From: CAMYMQ01 sp963730305
GTDB taxonomy: Bacteria; Pseudomonadota; Alphaproteobacteria; Bin65
DNA: 64,000 nt
Direction: 5' to 3'
Assembly: GCA_963730305.1 (NCBI GenBank)
Contig: CAVSRB010000001.1
Location: forward strand, 62,001-126,000
Under the pieces are notes generated by a model, which was given only the letters and a program-made list of their open reading frames with translations, was not told the origin of the DNA and did not search any database. Positions 42,625-51,998 of this stretch are shown here, one piece after another. Each line of letters opens with the position of its first letter. The first letter of the stretch is position 1. A program made the position numbers and the translations under genes.

Positions 42625-44115
42625 TCACGCGCCCTCGCCCCTGGTCATCGGCGCGCCGGGCCACGGACCCGTCCGGTGCCAGCGCTCGACCTTGAGCCGG
42701 CCGGCGCCGCTCAGGTCCTCGGCGCGGCGGACCGCGTCCATATGACCGCCCAGCTCGCGATAGTCGTCGAGCCGCAGGGTGAACTCGATCGGCGCCACGA
42801 TCGCCGGGGTCGGCACGTGGCCGAAGCTGTTCTCCGGCAGGGTGGTGACGTCGACCATCAGGGTGATCCCGCCGCCGGGCCAGACGTAGACCGGCGCGCC
42901 GCCGCAGGTGACCCGGGTCAGCGCGTCCTTGACCGAGCGGGTCAGCCGCACCGGGTTCTCGGTGACGCCCGCGCGCAGCGAGCCGCCCGCCCCGGCCATG
43001 AACAGCACCGTGGTCAGCGCCGGCTCGCAGTTCTCGCCGATCCGGTCGACGGTGAGCTGGAGCGCATCGGGCATCTCGGCCGGCACCGGCTTGAGGTCGT
43101 CATCGAGGACGAAATAGGCGGCGTCCTCGCCGGTGGTGCTGACCATCAGCAGGCGCAGGCCCGGACGGGCCTTCTTGGGATCGATCTTGTCGATGATCGT
43201 CAGCGGGTCGGTGATGTCGGTGCCGCCCCAGCCGGTGCCCGGCTCGGCGACCTGGAAATAGCGGCCCGGCGTCGACTTGCGGCCGCGCACCCGGATCCCC
43301 GCCAGCGGCATGCCGAGGAACTGCCCGGCCTGGTGCTCCGACAGGACGCCGGTGATGTGATCGTCGACGACGATGACCTCGTCGGCGTGGCCGAACCACT
43401 GCTTGGCGAAGATGCCGATGGTCGCCGAGCCGCAGCCGACCCGCATGCGGTCTTCCTGGTGGTCGTTGATGACCGGCGCCTTGCCTGCCTGCAGGGTCAT
43501 CGACGCGCCGCCGTCGATGGTGAAGTCGACCGGCGCACCGCTGGCCAACTTCAGCATCATGTCGCAGGTGACCACGCCTTCCTTCTTCGAGCCGCCGGTC
43601 AGGTGGCGGACGCCGCCCAGCGCGAGCATCTGCGAGCCGTATTCGGCGGTGGTGACATGGCCGACCATCTCGCCGTCGACCCGGACCGGCGCGGTCTCGG
43701 GGCCGACATAGCGATCGGTGTCGATCTTCACCTTGAGGCCGCAGTAGCTGAAGATGCCCTCGGAGACGATGGTGACCATGTCGACGCCGCCGATCTCGCT
43801 GGCGACGATGAAGGGCGCGGGCTTGTAGTCGGGATAGGTCGTGCCCGAGCCGACCCCGGTGACGAAGGTCGGCGCGCCGGGGATCAGGCTGCCGTCCCAT
43901 TCCTGGTCGGCAAAGGCGACCATGTCGCCGTCCTTCTCCGCGATCTGCTGGGTGACCAGGAACGGGTCGAGCCGGGTCAACACCCCGTCGACGTTGCCGT
44001 AGCGGTCGCAGGCGCCGGTCTTGCCCTCGCGGATCCGGCACAGCACCGGGCAGGCGTCGCAGGTGACGAGGTCTTGGGCCGCGCCGGCGGCGGGATTGGT
44101 GGTTCCTTCGGGCAT
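42625..44115 (-). CDS. 6-hydroxynicotinate reductase-like iron-sulfur protein
   Basis: A 496-residue protein with an N-terminal Fe-S motif (CDACPVLCRIREGKTGACDRY, Cys at about 19, 22, 26 and 35). Later conserved blocks include GVDMVTIVSEGIFSYCGLKVKID, INDHQEDRMRVGCGSATIG and VWPGGGITLMVDV. Alphaproteobacterial homologues are annotated as 6-hydroxynicotinate reductase by similarity to the Eubacterium barkeri enzyme, which reduces the pyridone ring with ferredoxin. Whether it reduces that compound here is inference. It follows the molybdenum hydroxylase by one base and precedes UPF0280 in the operon. Confidence 0.82.
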   Translation of the reverse strand: MPEGTTNPAAGAAQDLVTCDACPVLCRIREGKTGACDRYGNVDGVLTRLDPFLVTQQIAEKDGDMVAFADQEWDGSLIPGAPTFVTGVGSGTTYPDYKPAPFIVASEIGGVDMVTIVSEGIFSYCGLKVKIDTDRYVGPETAPVRVDGEMVGHVTTAEYGSQMLALGGVRHLTGGSKKEGVVTCDMMLKLASGAPVDFTIDGGASMTLQAGKAPVINDHQEDRMRVGCGSATIGIFAKQWFGHADEVIVVDDHITGVLSEHQAGQFLGMPLAGIRVRGRKSTPGRYFQVAEPGTGWGGTDITDPLTIIDKIDPKKARPGLRLLMVSTTGEDAAYFVLDDDLKPVPAEMPDALQLTVDRIGENCEPALTTVLFMAGAGGSLRAGVTENPVRLTRSVKDALTRVTCGGAPVYVWPGGGITLMVDVTTLPENSFGHVPTPAIVAPIEFTLRLDDYRELGGHMDAVRRAEDLSGAGRLKVERWHRTGPWPGAPMTRGEGA

Positions 44116-44116
44116 G

Positions 44117-46877
44117 TCAGCCTCCCCAGCCCGCAGCCTTGAGCGCCGCGCGCACCCGCGACGGGATCGCCGGCGCGTCGCGCATGACCACGCCGGTGGC
44201 GTGACGGATCGCGCCGAAGATCGCCGGTGCGGTCGGGATCAGCGCCGGCTCGCCGATGCCCTTGGCGCCATAGGGGCCGAGCGGCTCGTTTTCCTCGATA
44301 ATGATCGTCTCGATCGGCGGGATGTCGCCGAAGGTCGGGATCAGGTAGTCGTGCAGGTTCTCGGTGCGGCCGGGGATGTACTCCTCCATCAGCGCCAGGC
44401 CCAGGCCCTGGGCGATGCCGCCGTGGATCTGGCCCTCGACCAGGGTCGGGTTGACCGCCTTGCCGACGTCGTGGGCGGCGACGATCCGGGTCGCCTTGAC
44501 CACGCCGAGCTCGGTATCGACCGACACCGCGGCGATCTGGGCGGCGAATCCGTAGGTCGCGTAAGGAACGCCCTGGCCGTTTTCGTCGAGCGGTGCGGTC
44601 GGCGGGTCGAAGGTGCCCTCCCCGGCCAGCACGTCGCCGCGCGCGTCGGCCGGCAGGTCGCCCAGGTCGAGGACGTGCTCGGCGCCGCCGTCCCTGAGGC
44701 GGATCACACCTCGATCGAGCGCTATTTCGGCATCCGGGCCGACGTTGGCGCGGCGCAGGATCTGGGCGCGCAGGTCCTCGCCGGCGAGCTGCACCGCCTT
44801 GCCCGAGACGAAGGTCTGGCGCGAGGCCGAGGACTTGCCGGCGTCGGCGGTCAGGTCGGTGTCGCCCATGATGACGCTTGAAGCCGTCGGCCGGGACGCC
44901 GAGCGCGTCGGCGGCGATCTGGACCATGATCGTGTTCGGCCCCTGCCCCATGTCGACCGCGCCGTTGTAGAGCGTCAACTTGCCGTCGCCGTCGATGCCG
45001 ATGCGCATGGTCGAGGGGTTCGACATCGACGTGTTGCCGCAGCCGTACCACATGCAGCCGACCCCGACGCCGCGGCGCAGCGGGCCGTCGACCGCGCGGT
45101 TGAAGGCCTCGGCCTCGGCGCGCAACTCGGCCCAGCGCGGCTTCAACGCCTCCAGGCACGGCGCCATCCCGGCGCTCGCGTCCAGGACCTGGCCGGTCGC
45201 CGTCGGCTGACCGGCGCGCAGGGCGTTGATCAGGCGGAATTCCAGCGGGTCGAGGCCGCATTGGAGCGCGAGATCGTCGTAGAGCGCCTCGTGGGCGATC
45301 GCCGCCTGGGGCACGCCGAAGCCGCGGAAGGCGCCCGACGGCGGCGCGTTGGTGTGCAAGCGCCCGGCTGGTGTTGAGGACGTGGGGCACGACGAAGGGC
45401 CCGGTGGCGTGGACCGGCACCCGGTCGGCGACCGTCGGCCCCCATGAGGCGTAGGCGCCGGTGTCGAAGTCGCCGTGGAATTGGAAGGCGGTCAGCCGGC
45501 CGTCGGCGGTGCAGCCCGCCTTGGCCGTGATCGCGGCGGGATGGCGCTTGGTCGAGGCCGCCATGCTCTCCGGCCGGGTGTAGACGTAACGGACCGGCAC
45601 GCCCAGCTTCCACGCCGCGATCGCCAGCAGCGGCTGGACCGACATGTCGAGCTTGCCGCCGAAGCCGCCGCCGCAGGCGGTCGGGATGACCCGGACCTGC
45701 GTCCTTGTCCAGGCCCATGACGTGGGCGATCTCGTCGCGGTCCATGTAGGGTGTCTGGGTCGAGACGGTGACCTCGAGCCGGTCGCCGACCCGGCGCGCC
45801 CAGCCGGCCTCGGGCTCGATATAGGCGTGCTCGACGAAGCGGGTCGTCCATTCGCCCTCGGCGACGAAGGCGGCCTCGGCGAAGCCCGCCTCGACGTCGC
45901 CCTTGCGGACGAAACCCTTGGTCAGCACGTTGCCCGGCTTGTCGTCGAGCACCAGCGGCGCGCCGTCTCGGGCCGCGGCCGCCGTGCCGACGACGGGGTC
46001 CTCGGGCGTCCACTCGATCGGCAGCGCATCGTCGGGGATCGCGGCCACCGTCTGGGCGTCGCCGACCAGGGCGACGACCGCCTCGCCGCGGTAGCGGACG
46101 CGGTCGACGGCCAGCACGGGCTGGTCCTTGCCGACCGGATAGATGCCATAGGCGTTGTTGCCGGGCACGTCGCGCCAGGTGAGGATCGCGGTGAGCCCCG
46201 GATATTGGCGCTCGACCGACCCGACGTCGCCCAGGGTGAAGCGCGCCCGGGCGTGCGGCGCGCGGACCGACCCGCAGGGTCAAGGCGTCGGCCGGCGCGG
46301 CATCGGCGCCGAACTTTTCGGTGCCGTTGACCTTGGCGACCCCGTCGGTGCGGGCGAGCCGGGCGCCGACCGCCCGGCCGTTGGCCGGCGCAACCGGCGC
46401 CGCTCCGGTGCCGGCGACGTCGAGCACGGCCTCGACGATCTTGCGATAGCCGGTGCAGCGGCACAGCACGCCGCCCAACGCGTCCATCACCTGCGCCTCC
46501 GACGGCGCGCTGTCCCGATCGAGCAGGTCGCGGGCGGCCATCAGCATGCCGGGCGTGCAGATGCCGCACTGGGCCGCGCCGTGGCGCAGGAAGGCGTCCT
46601 GCAGCGCGGACAGCGTGCCGTCCTCGGCGGTCAGCGCCTCGACCGTGGTGATCGTCCGGCCGGCCGCCTGGGCGACCGGCATCAGGCAGGCGCAGTGCTG
46701 CTTGCCGTCGACCAGCACGGTACAGGCGCCGCAGTCGCCGGCGTCGCAGCCGACCTTGGTCCCGGTCAGGCCGAGCTCGTTGCGCAGCACCTCGGCGAGC
46801 CGGGTCAGCGGGCCGGCATGGACCGAGACGGTCTTGCCGTTGACGGTCAGCTTCAAGGGCTGGACGGAGACATTCAT
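44117..46877 (-). CDS. Fused 2Fe-2S/molybdopterin hydroxylase, xanthine dehydrogenase family (four frameshifts)
   Basis: A single-chain fusion, about 922 residues if repaired. The N-terminal 2Fe-2S domain (1-160) has GCDAGDCGACTVLVDG and QCGICTPGMLMAA with CRCTGYRKIVEAV. It runs in frame into the Mo-binding domain (NGTEKFGADAAP, RAPHARARFTLGDV, THTNAPPSGAFRGFG-type block, then GAKGIGEPALIPTAPAIFGAI). It should hydroxylate an N-heterocycle or aldehyde using water. Frames break near 46264-46270, 45698-45702, 45358-45363 and 44874-44877; adding one GC/CG dinucleotide at each restores the protein. The start overlaps the stop of the FAD subunit gene by four bases. Confidence 0.88.
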
Positions 46878-47728
46878 GACGCCCCTCCGATCCGGGCTTC
46901 GAGCTCGGCGACCGCCCGGCGCACCAGCACGAGCGCCGAATCGCGGCGGTAGTCGCCGGAACCGCGGATGTCGTCGATCGGCGACAGCGCGGCGTCGATG
47001 TGGCCGGGTGTCACCCGCTCGCTCAAGGCGCCGTCGAGCGGCGCGCCGGCGAGATCCCGCTCCAGCGCGGCCAGCCGCCGGGCGACGGGCGAACAGGCGC
47101 CGACCGCGACGCCGATCCGGCCGACCGTGCCGTCTTCCGGTTCGAGCGTGACGGCGACCATGACGATCGAAATCACCAGATATTTGCGGCTGCCGAGCTT
47201 GAGGAAGGTCGAGACGGCGCCCTCGGCGCGCTTGGGCACACGGATCGCGGTGACCACCTCGTTCGGCCCGCGCACGGTGCTGCGGTTGCCGGTGACGAAG
47301 TCGGCCAGCGGCAGCAGGCGCCTACTCTCCGCCGACGCCAGCTCGACCGACGCGTCGAGGGCCAGCAGCGGCGGCACGCCGTCCGCCGCCGGCGACGCGT
47401 TGCACAGGTTGCCGACGATCGTCCCGGCATTCTGGATCTGGACGCCGCCGACCTCGCGCGCGGCCAGTTGCAGGCCGCGGAAGCAGGCCGGCAGGTCGGC
47501 GTCGACGACGTCGGTCCAAGTGGTCAGCGCGCCGATGCGCCAGTGGTCGCCGGCGTCGTCGATCCCGCGCAGGCCGTCGACGGCGGTGATGTCGAGGACG
47601 TCCTCGTCGATCGCGCGACCGACCCGGGCGGGGTAGAAATCGGTGCCGCCGGCGAGGATGACATAGGATTGGGCGCTCAAGGCATCGAGCGCCTCGTCGA
47701 GCGAAGCGGGGCGGAGATAGGTCCCCAT
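46874..47728 (-). CDS. FAD-binding subunit of molybdenum hydroxylase
   Basis: A 284-residue CoxM/XdhB-type flavoprotein that passes electrons from the Mo/Fe-S chain to the acceptor. FAD-binding motifs are VILAGGTDFYP (about 23-33) and QNAGTIVGNLCNASPAADGVPPLLAL, with the C-terminal CO-dehydrogenase flavoprotein domain after them. It is the first structural gene of the leftward operon and overlaps the fused hydroxylase gene by four bases. Its ATG at 47728 follows GGGAGGCGCC. With the fused partner it gives an alpha-beta enzyme in place of the usual three chains. Confidence 0.9.
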   Translation of the reverse strand: MGTYLRPASLDEALDALSAQSYVILAGGTDFYPARVGRAIDEDVLDITAVDGLRGIDDAGDHWRIGALTTWTDVVDADLPACFRGLQLAAREVGGVQIQNAGTIVGNLCNASPAADGVPPLLALDASVELASAESRRLLPLADFVTGNRSTVRGPNEVVTAIRVPKRAEGAVSTFLKLGSRKYLVISIVMVAVTLEPEDGTVGRIGVAVGACSPVARRLAALERDLAGAPLDGALSERVTPGHIDAALSPIDDIRGSGDYRRDSALVLVRRAVAELEARIGGAS

Positions 47729-47818
47729 GACGCTGGCGCCTCCCTGAAACGGTGCCAGATCAGTTTGTTTGTGTACGAATGAATTAGTCTAGCGCCGACG
47801 GACGCGCGCCGCAAGGGC
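47729..47818 (-). promoter_or_regulatory. AT-rich promoter/operator gap before the catabolic operon
   Basis: This 90-base gap between the MarR stop and the FAD-subunit start holds an AT-rich stretch (CAGTTTGTTTGTGTACGAAT from about 47760, with GAATTAGTCTAG after it) in otherwise GC-rich surroundings. It probably holds the operon promoter and a MarR site. I could not place a -35/-10 pair or a clean palindrome. Confidence 0.45.
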
Positions 47819-48286
47819 TCAGCCGAGGCGGCGCAGCAGGTCCAGGAGGGTCTCGCGCTCCGTGTCGGAGAGCGGCGCCAGCGTCTCCGTTGTGGTCTTC
47901 TTGCCATCGGCGATCGACGCCGCGAGCAGGGCCTCGCCGTCGGGAGTCAGCCGCCACAAGGTACGCCGGCGGTCGCCGGGATCGTGGCTGCGCTGGATCA
48001 GGCCGCGGTCCTGAAGCCGGCCGATCACGCCCTTCATCGTCGCCGGGTCCATCGCGGTCAGCCGGCCGAGGCGGTTCTGCGAGACCTCGCCCTCGTCGGC
48101 GATCTTGGCGAGGGTGGCGAACTGGGTCGGGGTGAGCTGGTGGGCGGCGAAGTTGCCGACGAAGATCGAGGTCGCGCGCTGGTGGGCGCGGCGCAGGATG
48201 TGGCCGATCTGCTCCTCGAGCACGTAGCCCTTGGTGCGCGTGATCGCGTTCTTGTCCTGCTTCGTCGGTATCGGCACGTCGGTCAT
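47819..48286 (-). CDS. MarR-family transcriptional regulator
   Basis: A 155-residue winged-helix regulator. The N-terminal helix GYVLEEQIGHILRRAHQRA dimerises; the HTH is in VSQNRLGRLTAMDPATMKGVIGRL and the wing is SHDPGDRRRTLWRLTPDG with the usual D-x-R-R-x-x. It lies immediately upstream of, and on the same strand as, the molybdenum hydroxylase operon, so it is the likely local regulator, either autoregulated with the operon or binding the gap after it. Its inducer would be the N-heterocyclic substrate. Confidence 0.88.
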   Translation of the reverse strand: MTDVPIPTKQDKNAITRTKGYVLEEQIGHILRRAHQRATSIFVGNFAAHQLTPTQFATLAKIADEGEVSQNRLGRLTAMDPATMKGVIGRLQDRGLIQRSHDPGDRRRTLWRLTPDGEALLAASIADGKKTTTETLAPLSDTERETLLDLLRRLG

Positions 48287-48354
48287 CGCGGCGTTCCGTC
48301 CCTGCCCCGGTTGCGGAAGCCTAGCATCGGCAGGAAAGGACGGCCACCGGGCGC

Positions 48355-49932
48355 TCAGTGCCGGAAATGGCGCTGGCCGGTGAAGACCATGGCCAGGTCG
48401 CGCTCGTCGGCGGCGGCGATCACCTCGACGTCGCGGACCGAGCCGCCCGGCTGGATCACCGCCGTGGCGCCCGCCTCGGCCGCGGCGATCAAGCCATCGG
48501 CGAAGGGGAAGAAGGCGTCCGACGCGACCACCGAGCCCTCGACCGGGTTGGCGTCCAACCCGGCCTCGCGCGCCGCCTGCTCGGCCTTCTGGACCGCGAT
48601 CCGGGCCGAATCGACCCGGCTCATCTGGCCCGCGCCGATGCCGACCGTGGCGCCGTCCTTGGCGTAGACGATGGCGTTGGACTTGACGTGCTTGCAGATG
48701 GTGAAGGCGAACAGCAGGTCGGCGCGTTCCCGGTCGGTCGGCGCGCGCTTGGTCTTGACCTCCAGCTTGCCCTCGGTGACCGAGTTGTCCCGGCCCTGGA
48801 CCAGGAAGCCGCCGGCGACCGAGCGGAAGGTGGGCGCCCGCGACGCCGGGTCCGGCATGCCGCCGGTGAGCAGCAGCCGCAGGTTCTTCTTGCCCGCCAG
48901 GATGCGCCGCGCGTCCGCGTCGGCGTCGGGCGCGATGATGACCTCGGAGAAGATCTGGACGAACCGCTCGGCTGCCGCGCCGTCGAGGGTGCGGTTGGCG
49001 GCGATGATGCCGCCGTAGGCGCTGATCGGGTCGCAGGCGAGCGCCGGGCCCCAGGCGTCGGCCAGCGAGCCGGCCATGGCGACGCCGCAGGGGTTGGCGT
49101 GCTTGATGATGGCGATCGCCGGATCGCCGAACTCGGCGACCAGGTCGAAGGCGGCGTCGGCGTCGTTGATGTTGTTGTAGCTGAGCTCCTTGCCCTGGAT
49201 CTGCTCGGCGGTCGCGACCCCGGGCCGCTCGGTGCCGTCGGCGTAGAAGGCGGCCTCCTGGTGCGGGTTTTCGCCATAGCGGAGCAGCTGACGCCGCGCG
49301 CCGCCGAACACGATCCGCTCGGGCAGCGGGTCGCCGAGCGCCTCGGTGAACCAGCGGCCGATGGCGCCGTCATACGCGCCGGTCCGGGCGAAGGCGCGGG
49401 CGGCGAGCTGGCGGCGGAACTCGGCGCTGGTGCCGCCGTCGCGCGCGGTCATCTCCTCGATCAGCGGCTCGTAATCGGCCGGGTCGACGACCACCGCGAC
49501 GTCGGCGTGGTTCTTGGCCGCGGCGCGGATCAGCGCCGGCCCGCCGATGTCGATGTTCTCGATGCAGGTCTCGAAGTCGGCGCCGGCCCGCACGGTCGCC
49601 TCGAACGGGTAGAGGTTGATCACGACCAGATCGATCGGCTCGATGCCGTGCTCGGCCATCGAGGCGCGGTGGCCGGCATTCTCGCGCTGGGCGAGGATGC
49701 CGCCGTGGATCTTGGGCTGCAGGGTCTTGACCCGGCCGTCCATCATCTCCGGGAAGCCCGTGTAGTCGGCGACCTCGACCACCGGCACGCCGGCGTCGCG
49801 CAGCGCCTTGGCCGAGCCCCCGGTCGAGAGGATTTCGACCTTTCGCTCGGCGAGGAACCGGCCCAACTCGGCCAGGCCGGTCTTGTCGGATACGGAAATG
49901 AGGGCACGGGCTATCGGAGCGGTATCGACCAT
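48355..49932 (-). CDS. purH: Bifunctional AICAR transformylase/IMP cyclohydrolase
   Basis: Performs the last two steps of purine synthesis, formylating AICAR and closing the ring to IMP. The 525-residue product has the N-terminal IMP cyclohydrolase domain (RALISVSDKTGLAELGRFLA, TLQPKIHGGILA) and the C-terminal transformylase domain with CKHVKSNAIVYAKDG and GIGAGQMSRVDSA, ending MVFTGQRHFRH. The ATG at 49932 follows CAGGGA. The gene is 28 bases from the nucleotide-sugar dehydratase on the same strand. Neighbouring pur genes are not in view. Confidence 0.97.
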   Translation of the reverse strand: MVDTAPIARALISVSDKTGLAELGRFLAERKVEILSTGGSAKALRDAGVPVVEVADYTGFPEMMDGRVKTLQPKIHGGILAQRENAGHRASMAEHGIEPIDLVVINLYPFEATVRAGADFETCIENIDIGGPALIRAAAKNHADVAVVVDPADYEPLIEEMTARDGGTSAEFRRQLAARAFARTGAYDGAIGRWFTEALGDPLPERIVFGGARRQLLRYGENPHQEAAFYADGTERPGVATAEQIQGKELSYNNINDADAAFDLVAEFGDPAIAIIKHANPCGVAMAGSLADAWGPALACDPISAYGGIIAANRTLDGAAAERFVQIFSEVIIAPDADADARRILAGKKNLRLLLTGGMPDPASRAPTFRSVAGGFLVQGRDNSVTEGKLEVKTKRAPTDRERADLLFAFTICKHVKSNAIVYAKDGATVGIGAGQMSRVDSARIAVQKAEQAAREAGLDANPVEGSVVASDAFFPFADGLIAAAEAGATAVIQPGGSVRDVEVIAAADERDLAMVFTGQRHFRH

Positions 49933-49960
49933 CGATCCCTGTCGCAGGTTGGGGTGGCTG

Positions 49961-51883
49961 TTATTGGGCCGCCGCCTGCTGAACGGTCGCCGACGGCCGG
50001 TATTCGGGGACGAGGCGGCGTAACGCCTCGCGCACCCCCTCGGTGTGCCCTGCCCGGGCGTCTCTTTCAAGCCTGTCGATGGCCTGGGCCAGTAATTTGG
50101 CGTCCGCGGTGCGCGGCGCGGCGAGCAGGATGCCTTGCTGGCCGCTCTCGACCAGGCTCTCGGACTGGTGGAGCAGCTCCTCGGCCAGCTTCTCGCCGGG
50201 ACGCAGGCCGACGAAGTCGATCTTGACGTCGACGTCGGGCTCGAGCCCGGCGAGGCGGATCATCTGGCGGGCCAGATCCTGGATGCGCACCGGCTCGCCC
50301 ATGTCGAGCACGTAGATCTTGCCGTTGTGGGTGGGCTTGGCGGCGCCGATCGCCGACGCCATCAGCACCAGCTCGACCGCCTCGCGGATGGTCATGAAGT
50401 AGCGGGTCACGTCGGGATGGGTGACCGTCAGCGGGCCGCCGGCGGCGAGCTGCTGCTGGAACAGCGGCACGACCGAGCCGGTCGAGCCGAGCACGTTGCC
50501 GAAGCGCACGGTGACGAAGCGGAGGTCGTCCCGGCTGCCGGCGCCGGCGATGTCGAGCGCCTGGCAGTAGGATTCGGCGAGCCGCTTGGTCGCCCCCATC
50601 ACGTTGCTCGGGTTGACCGCCTTGTCGGTCGAGATCTGCACCATCGCGCCGACCCCGGCCTTGCGGCAGGCGTCGGCGACGTTGCGGGTGCCGATCACGT
50701 TGGTCAGCGCGCCTTCGTCGGGGTGGAGCTCGACCATCGGCACGTGCTTGAGCGCGGCGGCATGGAACACCAGCTCGGGCCGTTCCTCGGCGAACAGGGC
50801 CTCGATCCGGCGCGCGTCGCGCACGTCGGCGAGGACCTCGCGGCTCGGCAGGTCAGCGTGTCGGCCGCGCAATTCGCGATCGATCTCATAGAGATGGAAT
50901 TCGGAGTTATCGAGCAGGACGAGGCGCGCCGGGCCCAGGTCCGAGATCTGGCGGACCAGCTCGCTGCCGATCGAGCCGCCGGCGCCGGTGACCAGCACCC
51001 GCCGGCCTTCGATCAGCGTCCGCATGGCCGGCCGGTCGAGCACCGCCTGCGGCCGGCCGAGCAGGTCCTCGATCGCGATCGGGCGCAGCTCGACGGAATC
51101 CGACAGGCCCGAGCGCAGGTCGCCCGGCCGCTGGCTGCGCGCGAGGGTGATGCCGAGCGCCTCGGTGTCCTGGAACAGCTGCTTGAGGCTGTAGGTCGAC
51201 AGCTTCTCCTTGGTCAGGATCACCTTGTGCGGCTTGTCGCGCTTGGCCGCCAGGTCGGCGACGACCCGGTCGAGCTCGGCCACCGTGCCCAGCACCTTGA
51301 CCCCGTGGATGTGCCGCCCGACCCGCGGCTCGCGCTCGGCGAGGATGCCGACCGCCCGGTAAGGGCCGCCCGGCTGCTGGCGCATCGCGCGCAGGAACAG
51401 CTCGCACTCGTCGCCGGCCCCGATCAGCAGGACGGGAATGCGCTTGTCCTTCTCGCGGACGAAGATCGTGTCGAAGCGGCGGTCACGGACGACCCGGTAG
51501 ACGATGCGCGGCCCGCCCAGCAGCGCCACCAGCACGAACCAGTTGATGAAGGGCTGCGACCGCGGGAAGCCCTCGAGCCGGGTAACCACGAACATGACCG
51601 GCAGGAAGATCAGGATCGTCAGGGTCACCGCCTTGACGATCGCGACCATGTCGTCGAGCGAGGCGTAGCGCCAGATGCCCCGGTACATGCCGCTGAAGAT
51701 GAAGACCGTGCCGGCGACCACGGTGAACATGAGGACGCCCGGCAGCAGGTAGAGATCGGCGTAATAGGCGAAGGCGTCGCCCCCGACACGCAAGTAAAGC
51801 GCGATGCCGAAGGAAAGCGCAGCCATGACGACGTCGTGGCTCCACGCAACATAGGCGCGCGATGAGCGGATCAGCTTCGTCAT
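49961..51883 (-). CDS. Nucleotide-sugar 4,6-dehydratase, FlaA1/CapD/PglF type
   Basis: A 640-residue membrane-bound enzyme. Four N-terminal transmembrane helices (about 1-120) precede a CoA-binding-like NAD domain (VLLIGAGDECELFLRAM) and the SDR catalytic domain with VLVTGAGGSIGSELVRQI (about 295-312), STDKAVNPSNVMGATKR and the FGNVLGSTGSVVPLF block. Met in place of the usual Tyr in the YxxxK pair (MGATK) is characteristic of this UDP-GlcNAc 4,6-dehydratase group. It should feed deoxy- or diamino-sugars into a surface glycan, in line with the two following glycan genes on the same strand. Confidence 0.92.
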   Translation of the reverse strand: MTKLIRSSRAYVAWSHDVVMAALSFGIALYLRVGGDAFAYYADLYLLPGVLMFTVVAGTVFIFSGMYRGIWRYASLDDMVAIVKAVTLTILIFLPVMFVVTRLEGFPRSQPFINWFVLVALLGGPRIVYRVVRDRRFDTIFVREKDKRIPVLLIGAGDECELFLRAMRQQPGGPYRAVGILAEREPRVGRHIHGVKVLGTVAELDRVVADLAAKRDKPHKVILTKEKLSTYSLKQLFQDTEALGITLARSQRPGDLRSGLSDSVELRPIAIEDLLGRPQAVLDRPAMRTLIEGRRVLVTGAGGSIGSELVRQISDLGPARLVLLDNSEFHLYEIDRELRGRHADLPSREVLADVRDARRIEALFAEERPELVFHAAALKHVPMVELHPDEGALTNVIGTRNVADACRKAGVGAMVQISTDKAVNPSNVMGATKRLAESYCQALDIAGAGSRDDLRFVTVRFGNVLGSTGSVVPLFQQQLAAGGPLTVTHPDVTRYFMTIREAVELVLMASAIGAAKPTHNGKIYVLDMGEPVRIQDLARQMIRLAGLEPDVDVKIDFVGLRPGEKLAEELLHQSESLVESGQQGILLAAPRTADAKLLAQAIDRLERDARAGHTEGVREALRRLVPEYRPSATVQQAAAQ

Positions 51884-51998
51884 GGTCGTTCGGCGGTGGC
51901 CACGGGCCGTTTGCCCACTTCGTCCAACATCTTGATTAGCGACGGCATCTATACTTCGCGACCCCGCCCCCGGCCAATCAAAACGACGCCCGCAAAGG

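Noticed and set aside
44117..46877. Programmed ribosomal frameshifting in the fused hydroxylase gene
   Set aside because: Four different sites without slippery heptamers or pseudoknots, in a gene type not known for it, and the same kind of break in unrelated genes.
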